Source: Rugalucina vietnamica
Taxonomy: Eukaryota > Mollusca > Bivalvia > Lucinida > Lucinidae
Reading direction: 5' to 3'
Assembly: GCA_964017185.1 (NCBI GenBank)
Contig: OZ024874.1
Coordinates: 50,248,856-50,312,855, forward strand
Length of the DNA stretch: 64,000 nucleotides
The notes under the pieces are model-generated. The model was not told where the DNA came from and did no database searches. It saw only the letters and a list, made by a program, of their open reading frames with translations. Positions 11,636 to 23,834 of this stretch are shown here, one piece after another. The first letter of the stretch is position 1. Every line of letters starts with the position of its first letter. Made by a program: the position numbers and the translations under genes.

Positions 11636-11770
11636 AAGAAGAAGAGGAATAGTACTATCTGTGTAGCAAAAACAAAGGCGCTGATCAGCTTTGCAGTTAC
11701 TGTACAGCTGATCTGCGCCTTTGTTATTGGCATAGGCAAAAATCCAGTTTTCTCCTGACGCGGATCATTT
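11636..11770 (-). mobile_element. Truncated cruciform MITE (GCGAAAACAAAGGCGC family)
   Basis: Contains AGTACTATCTGTGTAGC, the inverted pair CAAAGGCGCTGATCAGCT / AGCTGATCTGCGCCTTTG and the terminal CAGTTTTCTCCTGACGC word. Other copies at 25167, 29340, 38893 and 39771 show the full element; this one lacks the side with the TCGGACCTGGTCGG word. Confidence 0.75.
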
Positions 11771-13988
11771 CATTTTCGTATGTGCTTGTTTTATTAAGTA
11801 ATAACATCAAACTTTTCGTTAATCACAATGGCAACCGAAATTAAAATACAACAGAGAACAATGAACCAAAAATGTGAAATTGTTAAAACATTCTTGGAAA
11901 TACCAAATCAAGATCAGAGTTGCCAGAAAATCTGTGTAAGCAATTACGTTCAAAAGCAAATAGTTTCGCACAGTCATTTTCTGATGGCTGACGTCCATCT
12001 CGGACGCCAGATCAAATAGAGTATAATGCAAATTCACGTGGCTTTGAAATAACCACCTGAGATAATTCATCGTTTCACGGTCGATCAGTCTTATTATGAA
12101 ACCTACTTGATTCCCTATTGCCCGTCCATAGCCATCAGGAAAACATGTCCGTGAAATTTATACCCCCTCAAACCCCACTTTTATATAGCAAAACTTGGGT
12201 ATGCGGGGGTATGCCTATTTTTCTTATTTTTGTTCCAAAACATAGCTTTACAAGGCGGTTCTAACGTGTACCCATAATCTATGTTTTGGGACAAATCTGA
12301 GAAAAATATCAATTTTCTCCACAGAAACTTTTCGTTTTTACCACTTTAAAAATATCTGTATATTGCATGGGCATGTTTTCGTAATGGCTATCCGACGTTA
12401 AATGTACGCGGTTCGTGTTGTTTGTAGCAAACAGCACGAATCTCTACGGCGTACATTGAAACCACTGACTGGGTTTTCGCCACTCATCATACCCTGTGGT
12501 CATCGAAGAAAGTAAACCTTAAGAGTTCCTTCAATTGGTGAAAATAGAATTCCAGCACTTTAGATCATTTCAACATGACTATTCATAGTATATGCATCTT
12601 CAAAACAGCAAGTAATCGAACACCTAAACTAATTTTGGGTATCTACGGTATTCAAAGTTTTAATTTAAAGGTTAAATTAAACCGTGATCGGGATTGCATG
12701 CGGGTTCTTAAATGAAATCTGTATCATCATAGAATGGTCAATTCAAAGAGACTAGTAACAGAACGGCGTAAAGCACATTCAAGCAAATAATTTGAAACTA
12801 TTTTGCTCGAATCTTCTGAATCTAGTACTCGGTTAAATAGACTCCTAAATTTAATTTAACAGACGGAGGCTACGGAGGCTATACATCTGTACACACATTT
12901 GACTATGTTTGCGACAGTTTTCCAGCATAACATAAATCTTGCTTCTGCATAGGATTTCCGCAACAAAAAGCTTCTCCAATTAGATTACCAGGGCAGTTTA
13001 TGGCACGGTGATATGTCTAAATTACAGAAAAGTGTATGCTATAAACTGGTAAAAAGTGATAAGATGTCCCTCATAAACGATAAACTGTGCTAGATTATAG
13101 AGATACTTACACATATCGTGTAGCAGCGTAGCGAATGATAGTCGTAGTGCAAAATCCTGGAAGACACATTTCAGGGAATCACTATTGATTTCGAAAGATG
13201 ACACCGTCATTGTTTAGAGTACTATACTGGAATGGATATAATTGTTTATTGTGTTTAACAATGTAAGTTCGTGGCTTATGTCTTTTACAAGCCTATAGAG
13301 TTACAGGTTAATGTCTATGATTGGCAAACAAACATTAAATGTGTTATTTCATATATTTAATTACTATAAAGATGAAATAAAATAGAATGTTTAATATGTC
13401 AATCAAACTTTTACATATACACAAACTGTAATATATCGCTATTGGTTAATGAAATACAACGGGATCAAACCTAAATATGACACCCTTGGTGCACATCCTC
13501 AAACAGTACACACAAGTGTAACGTTTAATATACGGCTCTTTCAATTAGCTCAGCCAATAAAGTATTGGCCGAGTACATGTACGTATATCGCAAGCCTTAG
13601 CCAATTTCCATGATCGATGAAAATAAGTAAACACCATAATAATCAATTTTGAAAACGTCTACATTTCAAAGCCAATGAACTAAAACTTAATAGACATAAA
13701 GTTTAAAGTGCCACCAAACTTGGAGATGATTATAGATTACTAGTATGCTTATTTTACAGTCATTCCTCGCCTTGACGTGTAGTCTGGTACATTAGCCAAC
13801 TGATAATATTCCAAGATCAAATATTGACATAAGGCATGACAAGGCATTACACCAAACCAGATTTATAAAATCGCTTTACGATTTTTACGTTCCGTTTGAG
13901 TCGATTGTAAAATAATGACTGTATATTTGCATGTATATTCAAATATACATATGGCGAAAAATAGGGAACATCCGATTTTAAGTGTTGT
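11765..13988 (+). repeat. Duplicated segment, copy B
   Basis: Second copy of the 7840-10060 segment, in the same orientation and order. It lacks the RT-family tail and the CCGCGG repeat of copy A, and instead carries the palindromic MITE at 12128-12391. Small differences are spread evenly, which points to an old duplication. Noncoding. Confidence 0.85.
12128..12391. mobile_element. Palindromic MITE (GTGGGTAC family), copy 1
   Basis: Ends are inverted repeats ATAGCCATCAGGAAAACATG and ATAGCCATTACGAAAACATG. Inside are AACCCCACTTTTATATAGCA, GGTATGCGGGGGTATGCC, and the GGCGGTTCTAACGTGTACCC core followed by a second AT-rich arm. Four relatives lie at 20607, 46949, 60680 and 62455. No coding sequence; comparison with copy A, which has no such element here, shows it is an insertion. 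Confidence 0.88.
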
Positions 13989-16005
13989 TTTTAGCTCACC
14001 TGAGCCGAAGGCTCATAGGTGAGCTTATAGTATACCCATGCTCCGGCGTCCGTCCGTCGTCCGTCCGTCCGTCCGTCCGTCCGTCGTCCACCATTTCAAA
14101 GATCTTCTTCTCTGAAACCGCTAGGCCGATTGTTCTCATATTACACATACACCATCTACAGGTAGGGGGAAAGAATAATTGTGTTTTTTGTTTTGATCGG
14201 ATAAGGACTCTGGTTGCTATGGCAACTTATGCTTCCCATAGACTTATAATGGAAAAAAGTGAAAATTGCCAGTTTTTGCTGTCTTGTTGGAGATATTTGA
14301 ATTTTGTTTTTGCAGAAATGTTTATTGAGTAGTCCTCTACGTTTCTTGTGACTTTTGTCCTAATCCTTCATTTTGATTGGTTGCAGGGGCCCCATACAGG
14401 GCAAAATTTCGAAAAACATTCATTTTTTTTTTCAAAATTTTGCCCTTTATGGGGCCCCAGCAACCAATCAAAATAAAGGATTGGGACAAAACTCGCAAGA
14501 AACGTCAAACACTACTCAATAAACATTTCTGCAAAAACAAAATTCAAATGTCTGCAATTTTAGCGGAAAAATAGCCAAATTCCACTTTTCCCATTATAAG
14601 TCTATGGAAACTTTAAGTTGCCATAGCAACCAGAGTTTTTATCCGCCTGGAATAAAAAACACAAATTATGTAGAGGCCACTGTTAGGAACATGTATACAA
14701 AGTACAGGCTTCATCCCCTTGGCAGTTTCTGAGAAGAAGATTTTTGAAATTTCAAAAATCTTCTTCTCAGAAACTGCCAAGGGGATGAAGCCTGTACTTT
14801 GTATACATATTCCTGACAGTGGCCTCTACATAATTTGTGTTTTTTATTCCAGGCGGATAAAAACTCTGGTTGCTATGGCAACTTAAAGTTTCCATAGACT
14901 TATAATGGGAAAAGTGGAATTTGGCTATTTTTCCGCTAAAATTGCAGACATTTGAATTTTGTTTTTGCAGAAATGTTTATTGAGTAGTGTTTGACGTTTC
15001 TTGCGAGTTTTGTCCTAATCCTTTATTTTGATTGGTTGCTGGGGCCCCATAAAGGGCAAAATTTTGAAAAAAAAAAAAAAAACATTCAAAAATCTTCTCC
15101 TCGGAAACTGTCAAGTTGATGAATCCTGTACTTTGTATACATGTTCCTGATCGTTGCCTCTACATAATTTGTGTTTTTTATTCCAGTCGGATAAGAACTC
15201 TGGTTGCTATGGTAACTTTAAGTTTCCATAGACTTATAATGGGAAAAGTGGAAATTTTTGAAAACTATTGAAGCCTGAGATCTGAAAAGTGGTAGATGCA
15301 AACAACTAATGGATTAGATGAAGGTATATGATTAATTGAGGTCAAGGTCATCTCTTGACCTTGGCCGGTCTGTCGTCCATACACACTTTTCAAAGATTTT
15401 TTTCTCTGAAACCACTTGGCCAATCAAAGCCAAATTTTATATTAAGCATCTATAGGAAGTGGGAATCAATGTGTATATAAATAATCCAGGTCACATGACC
15501 AAGATGGCCGCCATGCCCATATATGGCGAAAACCCTTAAAATATCTTCTTCTCCAGAACCCTTGAACCGATTTCAACGAAACTTTGCATGAAGTATGGAT
15601 GACTCAAGTACTACAATGTATATATAAATCATGATCCTGTGGTGACCTTGACCTATTTTATGGCAAGGTCAACAATGGTCGTCAATGCATTCGAATGGGG
15701 AAAACTTTTAAAATGTCATTTTAAGTGAAAGTCTTGCAGGAAATGGGCAGTAGGACTGAATTTTAATGATTCTGAAAAGAAAAAGGACTCCAGGGGCTCA
15801 TCTGCTTTTAAAATGTTATTTGAAGGGGAAAGTCAGCAGGAAATTGGCAAATGGACAGAATATTGATTATTCTGAAAAAAGAAAATGGCCCAAGGGCTTC
15901 ATCTGCCCCTGCACTGGGATTAAATACCATAATATTCGAATATGTTTATTGGTATGTGAAGCAGATCTCAGGTGAGCGTTTACAGGACCATTGGTCCTCT
16001 GGTTT
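13989..16005 (+). mobile_element. Hairpin-ended element carrying a giant palindrome
   Basis: Left hairpin CTCACCTGAGCC/GGCTCATAGGTGAGC is followed by about ten GTCC(G) repeats (14047-14090), right end by TCAGGTGAGC, the AGGACCATTGGTCCT hairpin and CTGGTTT. The interior differs from copy 10062: a ~325-bp segment appears forward (about 14095-14420), reversed (14424-14749), forward again (14750-15075) and partly forward once more (about 15090-15260). Family-type units with GGTCACATGACCAAGATGG follow at 15370-15960. Confidence 0.85.
14424..15075. repeat. Near-perfect palindrome, about 652 bp
   Basis: Centre lies between 14749 and 14750 in TTTTTGAAATTTCAAAAA. Arms of about 325 bp match almost base for base: for example GCCAAGGGGATGAAGCC right of the centre mirrors the left arm, and GGGGCCCCA occurs at both outer ends. 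No spacer separates the arms, so the single strand would fold into a long hairpin. Confidence 0.93.
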
Positions 16006-16889
16006 TGTTTGGGATAAAAATGTCAAAATACTATTGACTATACCCAAAATATTGATTCGCCTTCATGAAATCGACCAATACGAAGTTAAAATGCTAAACA
16101 GGAAAATCAAATTACCGTACTTAAATGCTTAAACGGTGAAACTGTGAGACTTCAAATAAAAATTGGTTTTGGTCAATAAAAATTCTGGCGAGGTGCACAA
16201 TAAACTGAAGTGCGACGACCGACGAGTTTGTCTACAAACGATTTTTCTACTCTGTATACCACATTGCCACATATCTGATTAAAGGAAAACTTCTCGATTT
16301 GATAAAGTGGACCTTTGAAAGAGCATTAAAACTATGGTTTACTTTATTTGGCCTGTAATGAAAGGACAGCTTTTTTTCACTTCCTCTGACCAAAGTCGAT
16401 ATACACTTTCAAAGGACCGTTGACTATATGGCCTGTATATGCCTATACTTTAGCGGCCCAGAACACTGTTATTAAGCTCTTGATGCTGATCCTTTATACT
16501 GAGGACAATAGTTCCATGTCTTATGAAGAGATACGTGTGCAGACATTTACATATTCTGTCATAATTTGGTAGAAATCGACGCTATAGTGGGGGCGGGGGT
16601 CAAAATTTCATGAATACAAAAAGGTAGAAAATTTGTGTGTTTTTTTCTTGCCTGCTGACGTTTGTTGTTACTATCGTTTGTCTTTTAAAACATTCAGTCG
16701 ACAGAAACATGCAAGAATAATGTAAAACGCACAAAAAATGTTTAAATATTTGTAGTGTGAAATATTGATAGGAAAACTTTTAGGAGGTACCTGTATTGCA
16801 TTTCTGCCTATGCAATATTAGCTTACCATATATACTCTATAAATAAAAAATGCAAAAAATGCCGAGTTTCCAGTCTGGAATCAATAAAA
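16006..16889. other. No recognisable gene or element
   Basis: AT-rich intervening sequence. A GTGGGGGCGGGGGTC word at about 16588 stands out by base content only. No repeat family seen elsewhere in the window is recognisable. Confidence 0.5.
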
Positions 16890-17160
16890 AGGAACAAGTA
16901 GGCAAAGATCAGGAAAAGGCGCAATCAGAAAAAGATTCCCACTCTAAAAACCGAGGTGGGAAAAAACCAAACTAACAATCAGGTACTTATACCATGAAAC
17001 ATATCGTAAGCCGAATGAGCAGCTATTTTCCCAATAGGTGGCCACTCAGTTACCTTAACTTAACTAAAAATATGAAAACATACATAAGGCGCCAACAGCA
17101 CAAAAAAGTTTTATACACCAAGACATAAAACAAAAAGAACCACCACAGAAGTAAAAACTC
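16890..17160 (-). repeat. 3' tail of the second RT family
   Basis: Minus-strand copy. It begins (family 3' end) with GGAACAAGTAGGCAAAGATCAGG, passes CAAACTAACAATCAGG, GTAAGCCGAATGAGCAGC and ACCACCACAGAAGT, and is cut off there. The family's 3' end abuts an A-rich stretch. Confidence 0.85.
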
Positions 17161-17804
17161 TTTAAGTTGTCAAAACTTTATGTAGCTTGATAAGTATCTT
17201 GCAACAAATTTGTTTGACATTTATCATGTACAAATGAATTATTGTGTCCAAATATGTATGATAAATTCTACCTAGTTGGTCATGGCCAATGTAGCATAAA
17301 AGACATATACACCGGCTACACTAACACGGCTACCTATCTCCATAATTTAACAATGAAATGAATTTTCGAAAAATCAAGTGTCAAAAGCATCATAAGTAAA
17401 TAAATTGGACTGCACTTACCATATGCCAGCCAAACCCATTTACTGAGCAAAATCCAAGAACTAGTATATTAAATCAGATCTGAAAACCCGCCCTTATATT
17501 ATTACAGTGTAGAAATAATAAAACAGAATTTTTATAGATTAGAGGCCGTGCAAAAAACAAGGGACAAATATGTACAGTATGTCACCAAAATTTTGTAACA
17601 CAAAATGATGGACACCATTAATGTCCGTTGCCCAAATGATGAAAGTTGATTCTGCAGCATCCAGATTCAAGTTAATAACAATTCTAATAGTATATATTAT
17701 GACCATGTTATGCTATTTCATTTTCCATTACTTAATATATGCAAGCTTTGTCTGAATGAGTAGCTATAACAGTTTATCATATTTGGGCTCTGGTTTTTGG
17801 GCTC
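17161..17804. other. No recognisable gene or element
   Basis: AT-rich, stops in all frames, no match that I can recognise to repeats elsewhere in the window. Confidence 0.5.
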
Positions 17805-17919
17805 TAGAGTATCGTTCCCCCCAAAGAACCAACACGCCACTTTCATATGTTGTGCATTACATGGCTACACATATGCATGCAAAAGCTTTTGGTGGTTCTC
17901 AGGGGGAAACGATACTCTA
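17805..17919. mobile_element. Small inverted-repeat element
   Basis: About 115 bp with inverted ends of roughly 30 bp: TAGAGTATCGTTCCCCCC plus AGAACCA on the left and TGGTTCT plus GGGGGAAACGATACTCTA on the right. The interior holds CATATG and ATGCATGC words. Only one copy is seen here; MITE status is inferred from the shape. Confidence 0.65.
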
Positions 17920-18149
17920 TAAAAATGTTTCCAAAATACTATATATTTCATACAAAAATTGATTGTTTTAGCCCAAAATTCAGATCCTGTGGCCCGAAAC
18001 ATGGAAAATTGTGTTGTCCAATAGTACATTATTCAGGGAAGTTAACCTGTGCATAAGAAGAACACAGATGGTCGGCTTTTTTTTTTTTTTTTTTCAAAAA
18101 CCATAGGCATTTTTGAATAGAAATGGTCAGCGCTTCTTGGTCATTTCAG

Positions 18150-19245
18150 AATGTATGTGATACCTTATATTATCTCCTGGATAATATTTATATTAGATTC
18201 GGAACCAAGTTTAACAGACAAATTGTTAGAGTTCCGACGGGTACAAATTGCGCCCCTCTCGTAGCTGCTTTATTTTTATAATGCTACGAAAGAGATTTAA
18301 TGGAGTCTCTTAACCACGGCAATCTAGCTGTTGTAATCGAGGCGTTTAATTCGACTTCTAGGTACCTCAATGATCTTTGGAATATTGACAATCCTTATTT
18401 TGAAGGCATGGTCAATCAAATTTATCCACCTGAACTACAGTTGAATAAAGCAAATGCCATAGATACAGGAGCCCCATTTTGGATTTATATCTTTCTATTG
18501 CAAATGGATTTGTTTCTTCTAAAATTTATGAAAAGCGCGATGACTTTGATTTTGATATAGTAAATTTTCCGTTTTTGGATGGTGATGTTCCTCCCCATGT
18601 CCCTTATTGTGTATGCGGTTTCGCAACTTATAAGATTTGCTAGAGTCTGCAATCATGTGGCGGACTTCAACGCGCGAAATAAATGTTTAACAGCCAGACT
18701 TCTCCAGCAGAGCTATCGGTATCATGAACTTCGAAAAACGTTTTTCTAAATATTATCGCAGACACTATGAGTTGATTTCAAAATTTAATGTTGGGCTGAA
18801 GACGCTTTTACGTGAGGGCCTTTCGGAACCAGAACTTTATTGTGCCTTGGTTTGCAAATTTTAGAATTATATGAAGGAATGATTTTTCGTTTCAGTTCAG
18901 AAAATTCATAACACGTTACAGACGTATAGGTTATAACTTGAATGTTATGCAAAAGTCTTCATGCTTAGTTTTAACCCAAGCATGGCTGATTACTATGCTG
19001 TCTTCTTTAATTTCACGCCGGGCGTCAGACTGTGATGACCCCGATATGAAGCTATTCATTTTAGCTAGTACCGGAGCTTCTAGTCTGTTGCTTGGCCCAC
19101 CGGGGTTGACCCGTAGTTTTTCTTTTGCTCCAAGTTTCATTAAGTCATTACCCAGGATCTCCATCGTCTGGCAGCTTATTAAATCTGTGAGTCCTCGTTT
19201 TTGATTCATCAAGGTAATTATATGATATATTTGTTTGTCCTTCAA
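18150..19245 (+). pseudogene. Reverse transcriptase of the second RT family (Penelope-related layout)
   Basis: Reads CDTLYYLLDNIYIRFGTKFN and VPTGTNCAPLVAALFLY (RT motif with G-T-N-C-A-P), AFNSTSRYLNDLWNIDNPYF (catalytic box, here Y-L-N-D instead of the expected Y-L-D-D), QIYPPELQLNKAN, DTGAPF plus a shifted LDL-like segment, DFDFDIVNFPFLDGDVP, LIRFARVCNHVADFNARN-like sequence, SYRYHELRKTF, and RYRRIGYNLNVMQKS. These lie in several frames with stops between them. The G-T-N-C-A-P motif, R[YF]-[LI]-[DN]-D box and following APFLDL strand resemble Penelope-like RTs, but I do not assign the clade. The 5' end is missing beyond a poly-T run at 18077-18094. The Asp-to-Asn change in the catalytic box would abolish activity. 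Confidence 0.85.
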
Positions 19246-19304
19246 ACTGATGTTTCACTGACTAGTTAGAAATTCACCACGAAGACCGAACAACTTACTA
19301 AATG

Positions 19305-19618
19305 TTGTGAACCACTGCAGAATATGAGGTTGAGGTTAGGCGCCTGTAAAATAGATTTATTAAGCCCCCAGTAATTTTATATTACTGATCGTTCAAAGGC
19401 GATTTTTCTGTTGTGATTCCATTTGTTTTATGTTTTGGAGTCGACGTTTTGTGCTGTTTGAACCTTATGTACGTTTTCATATTTTAAGTTCGGGTGAATG
19501 AGTGGCTGCTCAATCGTCCTACGATGTGTTTTCTAAGTATAAATACCTAATTGTCAATTCAGATTTTTCCACCTCAGTTTTTGGAGTGGGATTTTTCCTG
19601 ATCATTGCCTACTTATCC
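19305..19618 (+). repeat. 3' tail attached to the RT pseudogene
   Basis: Follows the RT part directly: GAACCACTGCAGAATATGAGG, TTACTGATCGTTC, TTTTGGAGTCGA, GAGTGGCTGCTCAATCG and GGAGTGGG blocks, ending at CTGATCATTGCCTACTTATCC. This copy links the many orphan tails in the window to the RT. Confidence 0.85.
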
Positions 19619-20606
19619 ATCTTTATACACAAGATATATTCAAAGGCTTAATCTAAGTAAAATACCATCGATTTATACATGTAAGTATGGACCTAGATGT
19701 CGCATAATTTTGTGGTAGATTAGTATTGTGAAATTTGGAGATAGTACCATGATGGTACTGTACAAAATGGCCGGCATTGTCGATGTCGTCCATGATCATT
19801 GGCCATGAGTTGAATTAACCCCAAAGACTGTATCTCTGCCGCTTTGATTATGTTACCATGTATTTTGTGACGTTATCATGTCTGTATAGAGGTTCATGAT
19901 TATTAACTATCAAAACTTGAAAATGATATTATTTCAAATAGAAAATTATAATAAATTATGCTAGGCGTTCCCTAGTTGTCCCAAGTGTATAATTATTCAT
20001 AAATGAAAGTTGAGCTTTGTAACACAAATGACATGAAGAACAATTCATTGTTACCTTTCATGTGTGTTTAATACGACATATATACATATGTTCGCATGCA
20101 AAAGTTAACTTACGTTAGTACACTTAGTACCCATTTAAATTGCATGTACATACATTTGGTTTAAACATATTTTATTCAATTAGTGCAACATAAATATTAC
20201 AAATACAATGATGTGAACATGCAAAGGATTAGAACCAAAGCATATGCTTATATAGTTATTTTCCTACATACATGTGCTTAACATTGAACCAATTCCTGGT
20301 TAATGTTTTTATTTACTTTTATAATGAGCATTTGTTATGGCATTTAATTTACTCCTTTTAAAGCGTTTTTTAAATTAATATGACAGCGCTATAACTCATG
20401 TTATTTTGTCTCTGTCCCTGTCTGCTAGAGTGATAGATGACAATGTCTCGAAGATTGATGTTTAATGGAGGCGTTTACAGATGCTGGAGATAATTATGCC
20501 ATGGTACAGGCATATTGGGACTAGTCCATAACTTAAAAAACGTTAATATTGTTAGTAACATTTATCCATCGTACCCGTACCGTTTCCTGACCTTGAATTA
20601 ACTTTA
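19619..20606. other. No recognisable gene or element
   Basis: AT-rich, many stops, no recognisable repeats. Nothing supports a gene. Confidence 0.5.
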
Positions 20607-20867
20607 CATTACGAAAACACGCTCATGCAATATACAGAAAAATTTTTAATTGTAAAAATCAAAATTTTCATTAGAAAAATTTTGATATTTTTCTTATTTT
20701 TGAAATCATAGATTGTGGGTACACGTTAGAACCGCCTCGCCGAGTACCCACAATCTATGATTTGGAGCAAAAATGAGAAAAATAGGTATACCCCTGCATA
20801 CCCCGGTTTTGCTATATGAAAGTGGGGTTTAAGGGGATATACATATCACGGATATGTTTTCCTGATG
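20607..20867. mobile_element. Palindromic MITE (GTGGGTAC family), copy 2
   Basis: Inverted relative to copy 1: starts CATTACGAAAACACGC, core ATTGTGGGTACACGTTAGAAC then GAGTACCCACAAT, then GTATACCCCTGCATACCCC and AAGTGGGG, ending GGATATGTTTTCCTGATG. The two core arms pair except near the centre. Noncoding. Confidence 0.88.
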
Positions 20868-22382
20868 ATAGCAAGACAAAGACAATTGTGCTAGGAAATA
20901 GGCATCTATCCCTAAAACTTACATGCATTCTGACGGAACCTTGCAAAATCATCAGGTATGGTGCAGAATGTATATTAGTATGTATTCTAAATAGACGGAT
21001 ATGGGTCTAACGTCAAAACATAATAATCTTTTATTTGTTGAATCCTGACAAATATCTCTTTTTAGTACATTGCTCATCTTTGGAAAAACAAAAAATGGTC
21101 TGTGTATTAGAAAATTTATTATGAATTTGGCCATTACAGACACACCAAGTAGCCATACTGTAGGTTACCTGTAGATTTAGTCCATATAATATAATATAAT
21201 ATAATATAATATAATATAATATAATATAATATAATACCCATATTTTAATAGGTGTCACTGAGTTTCCCTTATAAACGACTTAAATTCTAATTAACTATAC
21301 TTTCAAGCAAAAATCTTTATTTCTAATACATCTCGACTTTTGGCACGAATACTATGGTTTCCAAGCTGCGAATTTGAATGATCAATATATATCATATCAT
21401 TTATCAGTTTGAGAAACAAACACTAATATCATGGTGATTAAGTTATCAGCATATCACCATGTTTTACTTATGATACAATTAATTTTCACACCTTTACTGG
21501 CGCACAGAAAAGATCATTCAAGGTCCAAAACGAGGACACAGTTATAAGAGTAATAATTAACCGAATCTGATTATTTTTTATTTTAGAAGCATAATATTAA
21601 TTATTATAAAAATAATAATTGTGAAGACGGACTGAAGGTCAATGGGTGATATTGATAAGGAGTGATGGTATACATTATATGAAATCTCGATTAAAAGTAA
21701 ACAAGACAAGCGAATTTCAGTATCCATGAAAAAAAGATAGGAATTCTATCCTCTGCGATGTATCGAATCTGGCCTGATAGAAGTAGTAAAGAAGTAGTTA
21801 AATAAGTTGTCTCTGTCTTTTCCAGACCCGAAATTGCACGACCATGTGTCAGCTGTTTCTAGGAAAAACATTCAGGTGAAGTCGTAAGTGTTCATAGTAC
21901 GAGTACAAATTGTTTCATGTTTTCAGAAAAAAAAAACATGGCATTGACACAGACACGTATTCCTTGAAACCAATTTAGGAGCCAATAGTTGAAAAGTGGT
22001 AATTGTTCTCATTCTTATGAATATGGTGAGCATTACAGTTATCAGCTGGTTCTAATTTAGGAATCGTACAAAATATGCTTATCTGAAGTTTGTTTTTGTT
22101 TCTATTGCAAAGCATTTTTTGATAACATTCGGAACATATAAGATCAGATCTTTCGATATGCACGTGCTCTTTCCGTTTGTCGTTATTCAATATACTATTT
22201 AAGCGACAACTGTTACCAGACAAAAGGTAGGAAAGAACGCATCTACGCTTGACTATAAAAAGATCAACCAGATGCTTCTTTTGATCATTTATATGAAAAT
22301 GAAAACAATAGCAATTTGAGATTGTTGAAGCTAGCATGAATAAGTATGGTGTGCAAGGCGTATATGATGGTATCAGTTACAA
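20868..22382. other. Mostly unassigned sequence with one microsatellite
   Basis: Contains ten copies of a TATAA pentamer at about 21183-21236. Otherwise AT-rich, without a supportable gene. The open frame of about 120 codons at 21975-22337 (minus) has no recognisable domain and lies in AT-rich sequence, so I treat it as chance. Confidence 0.55.
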
Positions 22383-23834
22383 TAAAAAGGACCGATGATC
22401 CTGAGAACGCTCACCCGATATTTGGTCTTTGAAAAATGACATTTGTCTGAGGCATTTTAGCCAAGGTAAAATATCCCAGTAAAATAATCTCAAGAATCCT
22501 CTCCTTACATCTTCCCATTGAAAAACTGATGTGACAAAATTGAACCTTGACGTAAAATAAGCCATTGACAACCGTGTGTCGTTATCAATATAGAATATGC
22601 TGGGTAAGAATCCCTGATGCGACCCACCACATTACTTTGAAATCTGTTCACTGGGTGGTGAAGAATTTGAAGGGTTTTACCACATATGGGTATGGTTGCC
22701 ATCTTTGTCAGTGACATGGATGATGTATATAAAAGTTTAATCACCCTTCCATCAGGGGGTTCACGTAATATTTGGCTTTGATTGGACAAGCGGTTTAAGA
22801 GAAAACCAGTTTATAATTTCAATTTGTAAATGACCTTTGACCAATGTCAAAACATGCCATTGAACACTCAAAAGTTGTCTGTATCTATCAACTGAAGGTC
22901 ACAAGCTACTAAACTTTACGAAAAGTCCAATGTCACCACTTTGTCATATTAAACAACACAACTGTGATACAATTTGTACTCGTCACAAAATAGATCAAGG
23001 TCAATCCGAGTTCATAATTTAAACGATAAGTTAGAGTCCATGATGCGAAATACCATGTTTGAAATCAGTCCATTGCAGAAGATGAGGGTGATGTTAGGTA
23101 TCTGTAAAACCGATTTAAGCCCCAAGTAATTTTACATTTATTAACTGATCATTCCAAAGCGATACTCTGTTGTGGTTCTCTTTTTTATGTTTTGGAGTCG
23201 AATTTTTGTGCTGTTTGAACTTTATGTACGTTTTCATATTTTAGTTAAGTACGACCCAGACTAATATATTTTGTGCTTGTCCCGTTTAATTCGCCTCTGT
23301 TTTGCTATCGATATATCTTGACCAAGTAAGAGTTCATATCACCCATCGTCTTCGTTTCAGATATGGCCTGAGAAATAATCGCCCATGTTGCCGACAAATG
23401 TAAGTTGCAGCGGCAGCAAAATTTACTTTCAAAAGTGAAAAATGTCTATTGGGAAGTAGCTGCTCACTCGGCCTACGATATGTTTTTAGTATACTGTATG
23501 TACCTATTAAGTGTCCATTTAGCTTTTTTCCAACCTTTTGTGTGGGAATTTCTTTCTGATTGCGCCTTTTCTTGATCGTTTCCTACTTTTTGTCCTTACG
23601 TTTCGAAGAAGACGATATTTGATTTTTTTTTACATTATATGTACGAGGCGCCCACCATGGTCATGCAGCTTGAATCATGTATATAATATTTCGTTCAACC
23701 TTTCCAAGGAGGCTCCGTAAAAAGTAAACAAAATGGCTTAGGTTGGCAAAACTCTTTCTTTCTGAGACAGCGACGAACGGACGCCGCAGGATGCCTATAC
23801 AATAAGCTCACCATGTGAGCGAAACGGCTCAGGT
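22383..23834 (-). mobile_element. Diverged hairpin-ended element split by an RT-family tail
   Basis: Left end AGGACCGATGATCCTGAGAACGCTCACC matches the AGGACCATTGGTCCT end of the family; the unit blocks (GAAGGGTTTTACCACATATGGG, TTGATTGGACAAGCGGTTT) follow; the right end shows GACGAACGGACGCC, AATAAGCTCACCATGTGAGC and CGGCTCAGG. Between about 23071 and 23595 a copy of the second RT family's tail has been inserted. It is older than copies 1-4 judging by its divergence. Confidence 0.75.
23071..23595 (+). repeat. 3' tail of the second RT family, nested
   Basis: Starts at CATTGCAGAAGATGAGGGTG, shows GATCATTCCAAAGCGATAC, TTTTGGAGTCGA and TAGCTGCTCACTCGGCCTACG and ends near TTTTCTTGATCGTTTCCTAC. An extra ~200 bp (about 23248-23450) not found in other tails interrupts it, so it is itself a target of insertion. 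Confidence 0.75.

Noticed and set aside
21975..22337. Open frame of 120 codons, minus strand, with CSECYQKMLC-like cysteines
   Set aside because: No recognisable domain, no neighbouring exon or splice context, and its length is not exceptional for this much sequence. Two spaced cysteine pairs alone do not make a finger.
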